DNA of 64,000 nt from Hyphomicrobiales bacterium (GTDB lineage Bacteria > Pseudomonadota > Alphaproteobacteria > Rhizobiales > Rhizobiaceae), in assembly GCA_900468065.1 (NCBI GenBank), contig UBTA01000063.1, positions 73,503 to 137,502 of the forward strand. Reading direction: 5' to 3'. This document shows, in pieces, positions 53,400 to 64,000 of this stretch. Below the pieces are notes generated by a model that was given only the letters and a program-made list of their open reading frames with translations, was not told the origin of the DNA and ran no database searches. The translations under genes and the position numbers were made by a program. The stretch's first letter is position 1; the number at the start of each line of letters is the position of its first letter.

Positions 53400-56300
53400 A
53401 TGCTGTCTGGGGTTTTCATCGATCGGCCACGGCTTGCGGTCGTCATCTCGCTCGTCATCACTATCGCAGGTCTTGTCGCGCTGAGCGTCATACCGATTGC
53501 CCAGTTCCCGGACATCGTGCCGCCGCAGGTGTCGGTGACAGTCAGCTATCCCGGCGCCAGCGCTGAAATCGTTCAGCAATCGGTCGCCCAGCCGATCGAA
53601 TCCCGCGTCGTCGGCGTCGATAACATGATCTACATGAAGTCGACCAGCGGCAATGACGGCAGCTATACGCTGACCGTCAGCTTCGCCGTCGGAACCGACC
53701 CCGATATCAATGCTGTCAACGTGCAGAACCGCGTCAATCTTGCCGAGGCGCAACTGCCGCAGGAGGCGCGGGCGCAGGGGATCAGCGTCAAGAAGAAATC
53801 CTCGGCGCTGATGCAGCTGATTGCGCTGACGTCGAAGGACGGCAAGCAGGACCAGCTTTTCCTCTCCAACTACGCAACCATCAACATCATTGACGGCCTG
53901 AAGCGGATCAGCGGCGTCGGCGATGTCTCGCTGCTGACACCCTCCGATTATAGCATGCGCATCTGGGTGACGCCGGAGCGGTTGACCAGCTTCGGCATGA
54001 CGCCAAACGATATCATCGATGCGCTGAAGCGGCAGAACGTCCAGGCGGCCATCGGCCGTATCGGCGCGCAGCCGGCGCTGCCCGACCAGCAGTTCCAGCT
54101 GACCATCCAGACAAAGGGACGCCTCAGCACCGTCGAGGAATTCGGCAGCATCGTGCTGCGGGCGCAGCCGGACGGGTCGTTCGTGCGGATCCGCGATGTG
54201 GCGCGGGTCGAGCTGACGTCGAAGACGGCAGAGCAGATCGGGCGGCAGGACGGCACGCCGGCGGCGGTGCTTGGCATCTATCAGTCGCCCGGTGGCAATG
54301 CGATCGCTACGGCCGAGGCCATCGGCCAGCTGCTCGAAAAGCTCAAGCCGTCGTTTCCGGATGGCGTCGAATACAAGGTGACCTACGATACGACGAAGTT
54401 CGTCGATGAGAGTATTCATGAGGTCATCAAGACCCTGATCGAGGCTTTCATCCTCGTCGTCATCGTCGTCTATCTGTTCCTCGGCAGCGTTCGGGCAACG
54501 CTCATTCCGCTGATCGCCGTGCCGGTCTCGCTGATCGGCACATTCGCGGTCATGATGGCGTTCGGTTTTTCGGCCAATACGGTCTCGTTACTGGCGCTTG
54601 TGCTGGCCATCGGCATCGTCGTCGATGACGCGATCGTCGTCGTCGAGGCGGTCGAGGCCCAGCTGGAAAAGGACCCGAGCATCACGCCTGCGGAAGCTGC
54701 TCGGCTTGCCATGGGCGAGATCACCGCGCCGATTATCGCCATCACGCTGGTTCTGCTTTCGGTGTTCATTCCGGTGGCGTTCATTCCGGGCATTTCCGGT
54801 GAGCTTTTCCGCCAGTTTGCCGTTGCCGTTTCTGTGTCGATGGTGATTTCGGCCATCAACGCGCTGTCGCTGTCGCCAGCTCTCTGCGCCGTGCTTCTCA
54901 AAGCCCATCATGGTCCCAAACGCGGACCCATCCGCTATGTGCTGAAAGGGATCGACTATGCCCGCGATGGTTATGCGTCGCTGGTGCGGCGGTTCGTCCG
55001 CTTCGCGGTTCTTGGACTCGTTCTGCTCGTGGGACTGGTTGCGGGCACCGGCTGGCTGTTCAAGTCGACACCGACAGGGTTTTTGCCGTCCGAGGATCAG
55101 GGCGCCATTTTCGGTGAAATCGTCCTGCCGGACGGCGCTTCCGTCAACCGCACCAACGAGGTTGCCAAGCGGGTCGAGGAGATGATCCGCAAGACCGATG
55201 GCGTTGACGGCGTCATGTCGGTTGTCGGCTACAGTCTGCTTGATGGCCAGGTGAAGTCAAATTCGGGCTTGCTGGTGATCACGCTGAAGCCGTTTGCCGA
55301 TCGCACGACGGCGGAATTGTCCGTCAACGGCCTGCTCGCCAAGCTCAGCGGCGAACTGCAGGCGATCAAGGACGCCAATGTCATCGTCTACAATCTGCCG
55401 CCAATCATTGGCCTGGGTACCGGCAGCGGCTTCGAATACCAGCTTCTCAGCCTCACCGGCGGCAGCGCCAGCGAAATTGCCCAGACGGCACGTGGCCTGG
55501 TGTTTGCGGCCAACCAGGACCCGGCACTGAGCAAGGTGTTCACCACCTATGCTGCCAACACGCCGCAGCTCTATCTCGATATCGACCGTGAGAAGGTGCA
55601 GACGCTCGGCATCGAGGTTTCGGATGTCTTCAACGTGCTGCAATCGGTGCTCGGTAGCGCCTATGCCAACGACTTCAACCTGTTTGGCCGCACATGGCAG
55701 GTCACGGTTCAAGGCGAGGCATCGGAGCGGTCGAAGGTCGATGACATCTACCGGATCAACGTGCGCAACAATAAGGGCCAGATGGTGCCGATCCGGGCCT
55801 TTGCACAGGCACGCCTGATCCTCGGGCCGCAGCTGATCGTGCGGTACAACAACTATGCCAGCGCGACGATCAACGGTGGACCGGCGGAGGGCCGCAGTTC
55901 CGGCGAAGCGATTGCTGCCATGCAGGCGGTGTCTGCCAAGACGCTTCCGGCCGGTTACAGCTATGAATGGACGGGAACAGCGCTGCAGGAAATCGAGGCC
56001 AGCGGCAAGACGACGATGATCCTCGGGCTTGCCGTGCTCTTCGCCTATCTGTTCCTTGTCGGGCTTTACGAGAGCTGGACGATCCCGATTGCCGTGCTTT
56101 TGTCGGTGACGGCCGGTATCGCCGGCTCGATGCTGGCGTTGAAGGTGGCGGGTCTCGACAACAACCTCTATGCCCAGATCGGCCTCGTGGTGCTGATCGC
56201 GCTGGCGGCGAAGAACGGTATTCTCATCGTCGAGTTTGCCATGGAGCGGCGAAAGCAAGGATTAGGCATTGCGGACGCGGCCGTCGAGGGCGCCCGCGAA

Positions 56301-56540
56301 CGCTTCCGCGCCGTTATGATGACCAGCTTCGCGTTTATCGCGGGCCTGGTACCGTTGGTCATCGCCCAGGGAGCCGGCATGCTCAGCCGCCGCGGCGTCG
56401 GCACCGCGGTGTTCGGCGGCATGCTGGGTGCAGCATTGGTCGGTATTTTTCTGATCCCGATGCTCTACGTGAATTTCCAGTGGCTACGGGAGAAGGCAAA
56501 GACGATCGGTCGCAAGACGGAAAGTCAGCCGGCAGAATAG
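53400..56540 (+). CDS. RND efflux permease (AcrB/MexB, HAE1 family)
   Basis: A 1046-residue, 12-helix proton antiporter that expels hydrophobic drugs or other compounds from the periplasm. It has the two-fold repeat with large periplasmic loops; TM4 carries the proton-relay Asp pair in [20 protein letters not shown], and TM10 carries the Lys in [14 protein letters not shown]. The start [19 protein letters not shown] is typical. The adaptor lies directly upstream and no outer membrane factor follows, so a separately encoded TolC-type channel is needed. Substrates cannot be told from sequence. Confidence 0.95.
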   Translation: MLSGVFIDRPRLAVVISLVITIAGLVALSVIPIAQFPDIVPPQVSVTVSYPGASAEIVQQSVAQPIESRVVGVDNMIYMKSTSGNDGSYTLTVSFAVGTDPDINAVNVQNRVNLAEAQLPQEARAQGISVKKKSSALMQLIALTSKDGKQDQLFLSNYATINIIDGLKRISGVGDVSLLTPSDYSMRIWVTPERLTSFGMTPNDIIDALKRQNVQAAIGRIGAQPALPDQQFQLTIQTKGRLSTVEEFGSIVLRAQPDGSFVRIRDVARVELTSKTAEQIGRQDGTPAAVLGIYQSPGGNAIATAEAIGQLLEKLKPSFPDGVEYKVTYDTTKFVDESIHEVIKTLIEAFILVVIVVYLFLGSVRATLIPLIAVPVSLIGTFAVMMAFGFSANTVSLLALVLAIGIVVDDAIVVVEAVEAQLEKDPSITPAEAARLAMGEITAPIIAITLVLLSVFIPVAFIPGISGELFRQFAVAVSVSMVISAINALSLSPALCAVLLKAHHGPKRGPIRYVLKGIDYARDGYASLVRRFVRFAVLGLVLLVGLVAGTGWLFKSTPTGFLPSEDQGAIFGEIVLPDGASVNRTNEVAKRVEEMIRKTDGVDGVMSVVGYSLLDGQVKSNSGLLVITLKPFADRTTAELSVNGLLAKLSGELQAIKDANVIVYNLPPIIGLGTGSGFEYQLLSLTGGSASEIAQTARGLVFAANQDPALSKVFTTYAANTPQLYLDIDREKVQTLGIEVSDVFNVLQSVLGSAYANDFNLFGRTWQVTVQGEASERSKVDDIYRINVRNNKGQMVPIRAFAQARLILGPQLIVRYNNYASATINGGPAEGRSSGEAIAAMQAVSAKTLPAGYSYEWTGTALQEIEASGKTTMILGLAVLFAYLFLVGLYESWTIPIAVLLSVTAGIAGSMLALKVAGLDNNLYAQIGLVVLIALAAKNGILIVEFAMERRKQGLGIADAAVEGARERFRAVMMTSFAFIAGLVPLVIAQGAGMLSRRGVGTAVFGGMLGAALVGIFLIPMLYVNFQWLREKAKTIGRKTESQPAE

Positions 56541-56560
56541 GCCTTGAAACCTGGGACACC

Positions 56561-56588
56561 AAAAAACCGCCCGGTGCGGCGGTTTTTC
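56561..56588 (+). terminator. Intrinsic terminator after the efflux operon
   Basis: AAAAACCGCC / GGCGGTTTTT, a 10-bp stem around CGGTGC with a T run. Confidence 0.85.
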
Positions 56589-56652
56589 GCCGCGTTTGCC
56601 GCGGCATCCGGAGGCTCGCTGAGGCCGCCAGCGTCACGATCTGGAGCCGTCC

Positions 56653-58059
56653 TCACACCTTCGGCGCGATTTCGCCCATCCGGTTGCCGGCATCAAGGCC
56701 GGCAATCTTGTAGGCTTCTGCGAGTGTCGGGTAATTGAAGGTGTTTTCGACGAAATATTCGACGGTGCCCTTCAGGTTGAGCACTGCCTGGCCGATATGG
56801 ACAAGCTCGGTAGCACCTTCGCCGACGATATGGACGCCGAGCAGGCGCCGGGTCTTCAGCGAGAAGATCAGCTTCAAAAGCCCGGAATCAAGCCCCATGA
56901 TATGGCCGCGCGACGTCTCGCGGAAGCGGGCGATGCCGCATTCATAAGGAATGCCACGTTCCTTGACCTCTTCCTCCGTCAGGCCGCAGGTCGAGATTTC
57001 CGGTACGGCGTAGATGCCATAGGGGAAGAATTTCGGCGGTTCCTTGGCAATCGCACCGACGGCGACGCGCGCTGCGATCCGGCCCTGTTCCATTGAGGTG
57101 GAGGCAAGGCTCGGGAAGCCGACGACATCGCCGGCCGCATAGATGTTGGGAACGGATGTCTGGAAGGTCTCTGGGTTGACGCTAAGGCGGCCACGGCTGT
57201 CGGCCTGAAGACCAGCGGCTTCCAGATTGAGTGAATCGGTGGCGCCCATGCGGCCAGCCGCAAACAACACCATTTCGCAGATGATGACGCGGCCGCTGTC
57301 GAGCTTGATCGAGCATTTGCCGTCCGGCGTCCGCTCCACCTTTTCGGCCTTCTGGCCAAGATGCAGCTTCATGTTGCGGTCGCGCAGCTGGTAGGTGAAG
57401 TCCTCGACGATTTCCTTGTCGATGAAATCGAGCATGGTGGATTTTGGATCGATCAGGGTGACCTGCGTATCGAGCGCGCTGAAGATTGTCGCATATTCGA
57501 TGCCGATGACGCCGGCGCCGATCACGGCCATGGAGCGCGGCAGGTCCTGGATTTCAAGCAACTCGTCGCTATCGAGCACCGTCTTTCCGTCGAAGGGAAT
57601 ATAGTCCGGGCGAAAGGGTTTCGTGCCGACAGCAAGCAGGATGCTGGTGGCGGAAACCTGGATGATTTCACCGTCTTCTTTCAGAATCTGCATCGTCTGC
57701 GGATCGATGAAACTCGCCTTGCCGCGAATATGCTGAACGCGGTTGCGGGCAAACTGATGTTCCAGCACCTCGACCTCGTGATCAAGGGTGATCAGCAGAC
57801 GGCGGCGCAGATCCTCGGCGCTGATCTCTTCCTTGACACGGTAGGCGCGTCCGTAAAAGCCGCGCTCGCGCCAGCCGGTGAGGTTGAGTGCGGTTTCGCG
57901 CAGCGTTTTGGATGGGATGGTACCGGTATGCACCGAAACGCCGCCGACACGCTTTCCCTGTTCGATGACAAGAACCTTCTTGCTCAGCTTGGCGGCCTGG
58001 ATGGCGGCCCTGCGTCCTGCAGGTCCACTGCCGACAACCACGAGATCGTACTGGTTCAT
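56653..58059 (-). CDS. sthA: Soluble pyridine nucleotide transhydrogenase
   Basis: FAD-dependent enzyme that moves hydride between NADPH and NAD+ to balance the two pools in the cytoplasm. The 468-residue protein has the FAD motif YDLVVVGSGPAGRRAAIQAA, an NAD(P) motif MAVIGAGVIGIEYATIF, and the YAAGDVVGFPSLASTSMEQG block (cited in part). The redox-Cys pair of the disulfide reductases is missing (GGVSVHTGTIPSKTL), which separates SthA from lipoamide dehydrogenase. ATG 58059 (MNQYDLVV) is used. It is convergent with the efflux operon and divergent from corA. Confidence 0.93.
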   Translation of the reverse strand: MNQYDLVVVGSGPAGRRAAIQAAKLSKKVLVIEQGKRVGGVSVHTGTIPSKTLRETALNLTGWRERGFYGRAYRVKEEISAEDLRRRLLITLDHEVEVLEHQFARNRVQHIRGKASFIDPQTMQILKEDGEIIQVSATSILLAVGTKPFRPDYIPFDGKTVLDSDELLEIQDLPRSMAVIGAGVIGIEYATIFSALDTQVTLIDPKSTMLDFIDKEIVEDFTYQLRDRNMKLHLGQKAEKVERTPDGKCSIKLDSGRVIICEMVLFAAGRMGATDSLNLEAAGLQADSRGRLSVNPETFQTSVPNIYAAGDVVGFPSLASTSMEQGRIAARVAVGAIAKEPPKFFPYGIYAVPEISTCGLTEEEVKERGIPYECGIARFRETSRGHIMGLDSGLLKLIFSLKTRRLLGVHIVGEGATELVHIGQAVLNLKGTVEYFVENTFNYPTLAEAYKIAGLDAGNRMGEIAPKV

Positions 58060-58300
58060 GTCGCGTTTCCGATGATGGAGGAGAATCATTGTGCGTTGCG
58101 ACAAATGTCGCCCGCAAGCGTCTATATCGTCAATCTTACAGTTTAATAAAGCCTTTGGAACAGGCCCGGGCTTGCCGATGCTTATTTTACCAAAAGGGAT
58201 TATATTGAGCCGAAGCAATTTGCTGGTTGGGCGAAGGAGTACGCTTTCAGCACTGTATCGACAGACCGGCACTGTCCGACTTGCGTGATGGGAGGTTACC

Positions 58301-59374
58301 ATGGCTTTGCAGGAAGCAGAAGACAGGCACGGCAGCGAGACAGCTGCCTCACCCGATACCGCCCCCGATAGCGGCAATGCGCCGCCTGTCAAACCGCGCA
58401 GCCGCCCCGGCGTTGTTGCTGCCGCAGTCTATGAACATGGACAGCGCATTCGCGATATCGAGATCAAGGACGCGCATATGTGGAAGGGCCGCGACAAGGC
58501 GGTCGTCTGGATCGGTCTGCATGAGCCAGACGATGCGCTGTTGCGGGAAGTGCAGGCGGAATTCGGTCTGCATGAGCTGGCCATTGAAGATGCGGGCCAT
58601 GCCCATCAGCGTCCCAAGCTGGAAATCTACGGTGAGGCCATCTTCGTCGTGGCGCGCACAGCGCATATGATGGGCGATGAGATCGTCTTTGGCGAAACCC
58701 ACCTGTTCGTCGGCCGCGGCTATGTGGTCTCGGTGCGTCATGGACCATCGACATCCTACAATCTGGTAAGACAACGCTGCGAGGCTTCCCCAGCCGCATT
58801 GGCGCATGGCGAAAACTACATTCTCTATTCCATCCTCGATTTCATCGTCGATAACTACATGCCCGTCGTCGAGGGCATCCACGCCGAAGTCGAGGAGCTG
58901 GAAGAGCGGGTCCTGCGCGACCGGCTCGACAAGAAGGATATCGAGCGGCTCTATTTCCTGCGCCGTAGCCTGCTGCGCCTGCGCAATGCCGTCGTGCCGC
59001 TTGTCGATGTCTGCCGGCGCCACGAGCATCTCGATCTGCCCGGCATGGATGCAACGCTGCATGCACTGTTCCGTGACGTGACCGATCATGTCCGCCGCGT
59101 GCAGGAGGATATCGACACGTTGCGCGAAGTATTAGCCTTCACCTTCGAGGCCAGCCTGATGATCGGCCAGTCGGAACAGACCGAAATTTCACGCAAGCTC
59201 GCATCCTGGGCCGCAATTCTGGCGGTCCCGACGGCGATTGCGGGCATCTACGGGATGAATTTCGACGACATGCCGGAATTGAAGTTCAAATACGGCTATT
59301 TCGTCGTTCTGGCTCTCATCTTCGTCGTCTGCAGCATGCTCTACCGCATGTTCCGGCGGGCGAAATGGCTTTGA
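58301..59374 (+). CDS. corA: CorA family magnesium/divalent metal transporter
   Basis: Pentameric channel for Mg2+ (or Co2+, Ni2+). The 357-residue protein has a large cytoplasmic N-terminal domain with long helices, then two C-terminal membrane helices; the first ends in the selectivity motif YGMNF (residues about 321-325) followed by a short loop MPELKFKYGY. The first 40 residues are Pro/Ala-rich. ATG 58301 follows GGGAGGTTACC. radC lies convergently 10 bases after the stop. Confidence 0.92.
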   Translation: MALQEAEDRHGSETAASPDTAPDSGNAPPVKPRSRPGVVAAAVYEHGQRIRDIEIKDAHMWKGRDKAVVWIGLHEPDDALLREVQAEFGLHELAIEDAGHAHQRPKLEIYGEAIFVVARTAHMMGDEIVFGETHLFVGRGYVVSVRHGPSTSYNLVRQRCEASPAALAHGENYILYSILDFIVDNYMPVVEGIHAEVEELEERVLRDRLDKKDIERLYFLRRSLLRLRNAVVPLVDVCRRHEHLDLPGMDATLHALFRDVTDHVRRVQEDIDTLREVLAFTFEASLMIGQSEQTEISRKLASWAAILAVPTAIAGIYGMNFDDMPELKFKYGYFVVLALIFVVCSMLYRMFRRAKWL

Positions 59375-59384
59375 GCCCGAAGGG

Positions 59385-60176
59385 TTAGATCAGCCGCAGC
59401 CCTTTCAGGCTGGCATGGCCATCCTTGCCGATGATGATGTGATCGTGAACGGTGATGCCCAGCGGTTTTGCCGTGTCGACGATCATCTTGGTCATCTCGA
59501 TATCGGCCCTCGAGGGTGTTGGATCGCCGGATGGATGATTGTGGACGAGAATCAGCGCCGTCGCCGAGAGTTCGAGCGCGCGCTTGACCACTTCGCGCGG
59601 ATAGACCGGCGTGTGATCGACGGTGCCGGTCTGCTGCACTTCATCGGCAATCAGCGCATTGCGCTTGTCGAGAAAGAGAATGCGGAACTGTTCGCGGGTC
59701 TCGTGCGCCATGGCGGCATGGCAATAGTCGATCACCGATGACCAGGAGGCCAAGACCTGCTTGCCCTTGAGTTCGCTCTTGAGTGCCCGGTGGGCAACGG
59801 TCGAGATCAGCTTCAGGTCGAACGCGACGGCCTCGCCGATGCCCTTCACTTCCTGCAGCAAGGCCGGGGAAGCGCCAAAGACGCCGGCTAAAGTTCCGAA
59901 CCGTTCAAGCAGTGCCTTGGCGATGGGTTTGGTATCGCGGCGGGGGATCAGCCGGAAGAGCAGCAGCTCAAGGATTTCATAGTCGGCCAGCGCCGTGTCG
60001 CCGTGGTCCTTGAAGCGTGTGCGCAGGCGGTCGCGATGACCATGGTAATGCGCATCGTCCTGTTGCGCTGGTGGGATTGTCAGCGCCGGCCGCTTCGATT
60101 GCTGTTCGGCGAAAAAGCCCCTCTCATCAGGCGGTTGTGAATGGTCACCGTCAAAGGAGAAAGGGGGCTTGCTCAT
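59385..60176 (-). CDS. radC: RadC family JAB-domain protein
   Basis: A 263-residue protein with an N-terminal helix-hairpin-helix part ([21 protein letters not shown]) and a C-terminal JAMM/MPN metalloprotease-like domain with the zinc motif [14 protein letters not shown] and upstream Glu in EVQQTG. The role is unsettled: radC was once tied to DNA repair, but the original mutation was elsewhere. It starts 8 bases after map on the same strand and is the last gene of the phaC-sfsA-map-radC group. Confidence 0.93.
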   Translation of the reverse strand: MSKPPFSFDGDHSQPPDERGFFAEQQSKRPALTIPPAQQDDAHYHGHRDRLRTRFKDHGDTALADYEILELLLFRLIPRRDTKPIAKALLERFGTLAGVFGASPALLQEVKGIGEAVAFDLKLISTVAHRALKSELKGKQVLASWSSVIDYCHAAMAHETREQFRILFLDKRNALIADEVQQTGTVDHTPVYPREVVKRALELSATALILVHNHPSGDPTPSRADIEMTKMIVDTAKPLGITVHDHIIIGKDGHASLKGLRLI

Positions 60177-60184
60177 TGAAAACC

Positions 60185-61012
60185 CTATGCTGGCAGGCCT
60201 GGACGGTCGAGGCCGCCCGGCGACAGGGTGAAAATCTCGCAGCCGGTGGCGGTAACGCCCACAGCATGTTCGTATTGCGCCGACAGCGACCGGTCGCGGG
60301 TTACCGCCGTCCAGCCATCGGCCAGAACCTTCACATGCGGGCGTCCCAGGTTAATCATCGGCTCGATGGTGAAGATCATGCCTTCGCGCATTTCCGGGCC
60401 TTCGTTGGCGCGGCCATAGTGCAGGATGTTCGGCGCATCATGAAATAGGCGACCGACGCCGTGGCCGCAGAAATCGCGCACCACCGAACAGCGTTCAGCT
60501 TCGGCAAAGGTCTGGATGGCTTCGCCGATGGCACCGGTGCGGGCGCCGGGTTTGACGGCGGCAATGCCGCGCATCAGGCATTCATGGGTGACTTCGAGCA
60601 GCCGCTGGGCAGCCCGCTTGATTTCGCCGACCGGATACATCCGGCTGGAATCGCCGTGCCAGCCGTCGATAATGTAAGTGACGTCGATATTGACGACATC
60701 ACCTTCGCGCAACGGCTTTTCGTTGGGAATGCCGTGGCAGACAACGTGGTTGATCGATGTGCAGGACGACTTGGTGTAGCCGCGATAGTTGAGTGTCGCG
60801 GGCAGGGCGCCGTGATCCATGCCGAAGTCGAACACGAAACGATCGATCTCGTCGGTCGTCACACCCGGTTTGACACGGCTTGCCAGTTCGTCGAGGCAGC
60901 GTGCCGTGATCTGGCAGGCGCGCTTGATCCCGGCAAAATCCTCGGGCGTATAGAGGCGGATAACGCCGGTATTCTTGTAGGGCGCTGACGCTGCCTCGAT
61001 ATAGGTGACCAT
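60185..61012 (-). CDS. map: Type I methionine aminopeptidase
   Basis: Removes the initiator Met from new proteins. The 275-residue protein has the pita-bread fold metal ligands visible in [20 protein letters not shown] (two Asp), [10 protein letters not shown] (His), MIFTIEPMI (Glu) and a late Glu in SAQYEHAV. N-terminal residues 1-30 are a short extension before the catalytic domain. It lies 30 bases downstream of sfsA. Confidence 0.96.
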   Translation of the reverse strand: MVTYIEAASAPYKNTGVIRLYTPEDFAGIKRACQITARCLDELASRVKPGVTTDEIDRFVFDFGMDHGALPATLNYRGYTKSSCTSINHVVCHGIPNEKPLREGDVVNIDVTYIIDGWHGDSSRMYPVGEIKRAAQRLLEVTHECLMRGIAAVKPGARTGAIGEAIQTFAEAERCSVVRDFCGHGVGRLFHDAPNILHYGRANEGPEMREGMIFTIEPMINLGRPHVKVLADGWTAVTRDRSLSAQYEHAVGVTATGCEIFTLSPGGLDRPGLPA

Positions 61013-61042
61013 TACAATACTTTCAGTTGTCTTTCATCAATG

Positions 61043-61762
61043 TCATAGATCAGCACAGGCGGGTTCGTCTATCGGGATCAGCCCGTAAGGCGCAATTTGC
61101 TGCGGCGAAACCCGGCATTTGACGGCGAAAATCTCAACCCCGCGCTGCATCGCCCGGCGAAAAGCCTTGGCATAAACCGGGTCGAGATCGCAGCATATCC
61201 TGAACGTGGCGCAGTCGTCCCGCTGGATCAGGTAGATCATGATGCCGCGATGGCCCGCCTCGACCATGTCGCCAAGCTCTTCCAGATGCTTCGCGCCCCG
61301 CGCCGTCGGGCTATCGGGAAATTCGGCCAGGCCGGGTGTGCGGCTGAAATGGACGTTCTTGACTTCGACATAGGCGCGCCCGCGCGTGGGATCGCTGAGC
61401 AAGATGTCTATGCGGGAATTGCGGCCATATTTTTGTTCGCGCTGGACGGTTGAATAGAGATGAAGGTCGCCGACCTGTCCGGCCCGGATGGCCTCTTCCG
61501 CCAACCTGTTGGGCAAGCCGGTATTGATGCCGACGACGGTGCTGCCGAGTTCGATCATTTCGAACATATGCTGATATTTGCGCGTCGGACTGTCGTGCTC
61601 GGAAAGCCAGATCCGTGAACCCGGCGTCGTCAGTCCGCGCATCGATCCGGTATTGGGGCAGGAGCCGGTGATCGCGCGCCCATCCTCAAGCACGGCATCG
61701 AAGAGAAAGCGTTTGTAGCGCTGGATGAGGACGGCGGGCACCAGTGGCCTGTCGAAGAGCAT
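61043..61762 (-). CDS. sfsA: Sugar fermentation stimulation protein homologue SfsA
   Basis: A 239-residue protein of the SfsA family. Hallmarks: [58 protein letters not shown] (cited in part) and [17 protein letters not shown]. The C-terminal part resembles PD-(D/E)XK nucleases, and the E. coli protein binds nucleic acid, but the biological role is not settled. It starts 24 bases after the phaC stop on the same strand. Confidence 0.93.
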   Translation of the reverse strand: MLFDRPLVPAVLIQRYKRFLFDAVLEDGRAITGSCPNTGSMRGLTTPGSRIWLSEHDSPTRKYQHMFEMIELGSTVVGINTGLPNRLAEEAIRAGQVGDLHLYSTVQREQKYGRNSRIDILLSDPTRGRAYVEVKNVHFSRTPGLAEFPDSPTARGAKHLEELGDMVEAGHRGIMIYLIQRDDCATFRICCDLDPVYAKAFRRAMQRGVEIFAVKCRVSPQQIAPYGLIPIDEPACADL

Positions 61763-61786
61763 GAAATGTCGGTGTCCGTTGTTTGA

Positions 61787-63640
61787 TCAGGCGCGCGCAC
61801 GGACATAGGAGCCCGGCGCTTCTTCCAGAGAATTGAGCTTTCCGCCCGTCTTGCGCGCCGGCACGCGCTCGCCTTCGAGCGCTTCGATCCAGGACTGCCA
61901 ATGGGGCCACCAGGACCCCGGCGTTTCCTTGGCCGTCTTCACCCAGCCGTCGAAATCGCCCGTGGCCGGGCCGCCAGTCCAGAACTGGTATTTGCCCTTG
62001 TCCGGCGGATTGACGACCCCAGCGATATGGCCGGAGCCGGACATTACATAGGTGACCTCGCCGCCGAAGAACTGGCTGCCGACGAACACCGACTTTGCCG
62101 GAGCGATATGATCTTCCTTGGTGGCGAGATTGTAGATCGGTATTTTGACGTCGCCGAGCGAGATCGTCTTGCCCGCCAGCACCATCTCGCCCTTGGTCAG
62201 ATTGTTGTGGAGGTAACAATTGCGCAGATAGAACGAATGGTTGGCCGCCGGCATCCGGGTCGAATCGGAATTCCAGTAGAGCAGGTCAAAGGCTGAGGGC
62301 TCCTGGCCCTTCAGGTAGTTGTTGACGAAATAGGGCCAGATGAGATCCGACGCTCGCAGCATATTGAAGGCCATCGCCATCTTCGAGCCGTCGAGATAGC
62401 CGGTCTCCTTCATCTTTTCTTCCATCTGGGCGATTTGCTCCTCGTCGGCGAAGACCTTGAGATCGCCGGCATGGGTGAAATCAACCTGTGTGGTAAACAG
62501 GGTAGCAGAACGGATGCGGGTGTCGCCTTCCTGTGCATGCAGGGCAAGCGTCGCGGCAAGCAGGGTGCCACCGACGCAATAGCCGATCGCATTCACGTCT
62601 TCTTCGCCAGTCGCCTGGCGGATGGTGTCGAGCGCGAAACCGATGCCCTCACGGGCGTAGGATTCCCAATCCTTGCCGGCGTGGCGTTCATCCGGATTGA
62701 CCCAGGAGATGACGAAGACGGTGTGCCCCTGATCAACCGCCCATTTGATGAAGGACTTTTGCGGGTTGAGGTCGAGAACGTAGAACTTGTTGATCCACGG
62801 TGGGCAGATCAGAAGCGGCCGCTTCAGCACCGTTTCCGTCGAGGCATCATATTGCAGCACCTGGCAGACGTCGCTCTGTGCAATCACCTTGCCGGGTGTG
62901 ATGGCGATGTTTTCGCCGACCGCAAACTTGCTGACATCCGTCTGGCGCAGTTTCAGATCGCCCTTGCCGGCAACGATATCCTCGGCCAGCATCTGCATGC
63001 CCTTGACGAGGTTGGCGCCACTCGAGGCGACCGTTTCGCGATAGAGTTGCGGGTTTGTGGTGACGAAATTGGCGGGCGAAAGCGCGCTGGAAATCTGCCG
63101 CACATAGAAGGCGGCCTTGTGTTTGGTGTGGTCGTCGAGGCCTTCCGCATCGCGCACCATCTTGTCCGCCCAGTTGGACGTGATGAAATAGGCCTGGCGC
63201 AGGAAATCGAAGAACGGGTTGGCGACCCAGTCGGCATCGGAAAACCGCTTGTCGTTGCGCGGCACGTCATCGGGGTCGTTGACCGTCTCGCCGCCCATCC
63301 TCTGCAGGGTGCGCGTCCACATGGAGAAGAAGCTGCCCATCAGGTAGGTCTGGGCTTCAAGCGTCCGTCGCGGATCGGAGAGCCAGTATTCAGAGACCTT
63401 GGAGAGGGTTTTGACCATGTCGACCATCGGGTCGGCGGCCATGTCGATCTTCTCGCCGCTTTCGCGCGGTGCAAGCCAGGCGGACGCCGCCTTGCCGAGT
63501 TGCTCGACTGTGCGGGCAAGATTGATCGTAAAGGCTTCCGGGTCCTTGACGATATAGGGATCGACTGATTTCGGGTCGAAACCGGGAAAACCATCCGTGC
63601 TGGCGCCGGTCTGGCCCTCGGCCTTCCTGTCTTCTGCCAC
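61787..63640 (-). CDS. phaC: Class I poly(3-hydroxyalkanoate) polymerase PhaC
   Basis: Polymerises (R)-3-hydroxyacyl-CoA, mainly 3-hydroxybutyryl-CoA, into storage granules. The 617-residue alpha/beta-hydrolase has the lipase-like box GYCVGG with catalytic Cys355, a catalytic Asp in ATKEDHIAP and His in SGSGHIAGVVNPP. I start at GTG 63640, which follows GGAGGAAACTGG on the minus strand at ideal distance; earlier in-frame codons give 86 residues of Cys/His/Arg-rich sequence unlike PhaC. It is the first gene of the minus-strand group with sfsA, map and radC; phaA and phaB are not in the window. Confidence 0.94.
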   Translation of the reverse strand: MAEDRKAEGQTGASTDGFPGFDPKSVDPYIVKDPEAFTINLARTVEQLGKAASAWLAPRESGEKIDMAADPMVDMVKTLSKVSEYWLSDPRRTLEAQTYLMGSFFSMWTRTLQRMGGETVNDPDDVPRNDKRFSDADWVANPFFDFLRQAYFITSNWADKMVRDAEGLDDHTKHKAAFYVRQISSALSPANFVTTNPQLYRETVASSGANLVKGMQMLAEDIVAGKGDLKLRQTDVSKFAVGENIAITPGKVIAQSDVCQVLQYDASTETVLKRPLLICPPWINKFYVLDLNPQKSFIKWAVDQGHTVFVISWVNPDERHAGKDWESYAREGIGFALDTIRQATGEEDVNAIGYCVGGTLLAATLALHAQEGDTRIRSATLFTTQVDFTHAGDLKVFADEEQIAQMEEKMKETGYLDGSKMAMAFNMLRASDLIWPYFVNNYLKGQEPSAFDLLYWNSDSTRMPAANHSFYLRNCYLHNNLTKGEMVLAGKTISLGDVKIPIYNLATKEDHIAPAKSVFVGSQFFGGEVTYVMSGSGHIAGVVNPPDKGKYQFWTGGPATGDFDGWVKTAKETPGSWWPHWQSWIEALEGERVPARKTGGKLNSLEEAPGSYVRARA

Positions 63641-63790
63641 CCAGTTTCCTCCACAGATGTTTGTTTGTTTTGTCTTTTTACATTCTGCCTTAAAATGATT
63701 ACAAGTGCCAGCGCATGTTGGACTCGGGGCACATCGGCTGTCCGCCGGTTTCGGTCGGAGTTCAAACCAAAGGTGCCGGGTAGGGGCGAG

Positions 63791-64000
63791 ATGACGAAGT
63801 CGGGGAAAGCAGTGATGACGCGGATGGTAACGGCCTTTGGAATGGCAGGTTTGGTGCTTGCTCTTGCCGCGTGCAGTTCGACAAAAGTCGAAGAGCAACC
63901 GTCCATCTATTCCGCCACCATGGCCAAGCCCATTCCCGCCGATGTCTATCCGGTCATCGAAGGAAAATTGCCGGCTGCCAGCGCCCAGATGAGCAACGAA
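63791..64000 (+). CDS. Lipoprotein, N-terminal part (3' end outside window)
   Basis: ATG 63791, after AGGGGCGAG, opens a frame that runs to the window end (70 codons). The start MTKSGKAVMTRMVTAFGMAG is followed by a hydrophobic stretch and the lipobox LALAAC, so the mature protein should carry lipid on Cys28. The visible remainder (SSTKVEEQPSIYSATMAKPI) has no recognised domain. It is divergent from phaC. Confidence 0.75.
   Translation, partial: MTKSGKAVMTRMVTAFGMAGLVLALAACSSTKVEEQPSIYSATMAKPIPADVYPVIEGKLPAASAQMSNE

Overview
The window is chromosomal DNA of an alphaproteobacterium, almost certainly a member of the Rhizobiaceae. The main reasons are the linked sets bamA-lpxD-fabZ-lpxA-lpxI-lpxB-gltA, exoR-xthA, dgt-argS-SPOR-nagZ-scpAB-tatABC-serS-surE-pcm-nlpD and phaC-sfsA-map-radC, the fused secDF, popZ, DUF1127 genes, and small RNAs with CCUCCUCC loops. 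Base composition is evenly G+C-rich. I found no phage, transposon, CRISPR array, rRNA operon or replication origin. This is mostly conserved core genome, and the unusual features are concentrated in the intergenic DNA.

Layout. 1-5011 (+) is the end of bamA followed by the lipid A operon. gltA (-) converges on it across a shared hairpin terminator. 6642-9126 is a comEC competence gene broken by a frameshift. 9353-12466 holds exbB-exbD, a PagL-like lipid A deacylase (-) and a Pcm-like methyltransferase. 12723-18272 holds popZ, valS and a FadL-type porin. 18840-22397 holds exoR, xthA (-), cardiolipin synthase and erpA (-). 22608-39008 is a long block, almost all on the plus strand, of housekeeping and envelope genes ending in nlpD. 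39066-44972 holds a DUF815 ATPase (-), then yajC, secDF, an NDUFAF3-like gene, an NDUFAF6-like gene and a membrane protein. 44969-48381 holds trmFO (-), two tiny DUF1127 genes (-) and about 1 kb of non-coding DNA with at least two tandem minus-strand small RNAs. 48382-52013 holds a DUF2157/GDYXXLXY pair, tRNA-Leu and trigger factor. 52254-56540 is an RND efflux pair. 56653-63640 holds sthA (-), corA (+) and the minus-strand group phaC-sfsA-map-radC. A lipoprotein gene runs off the right end.

Shared themes. Many genes build or guard the cell envelope: lipid A synthesis and trimming, BamA, Tat and Sec export, NlpD and SPOR septal proteins, recycling by NagZ, cardiolipin, the ExoR brake on exopolysaccharide, and RND efflux. 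The part most worth a second look is 46527-48381. There, DUF1127 proteins sit beside small RNAs that show anti-Shine-Dalgarno loops, and one small RNA and one DUF1127 gene share a 29-bp promoter block at identical spacing from the -10 element. This fits the Cuckoo/CcsR type of RNA regulon, in a tandem arrangement with additional structured DNA upstream.
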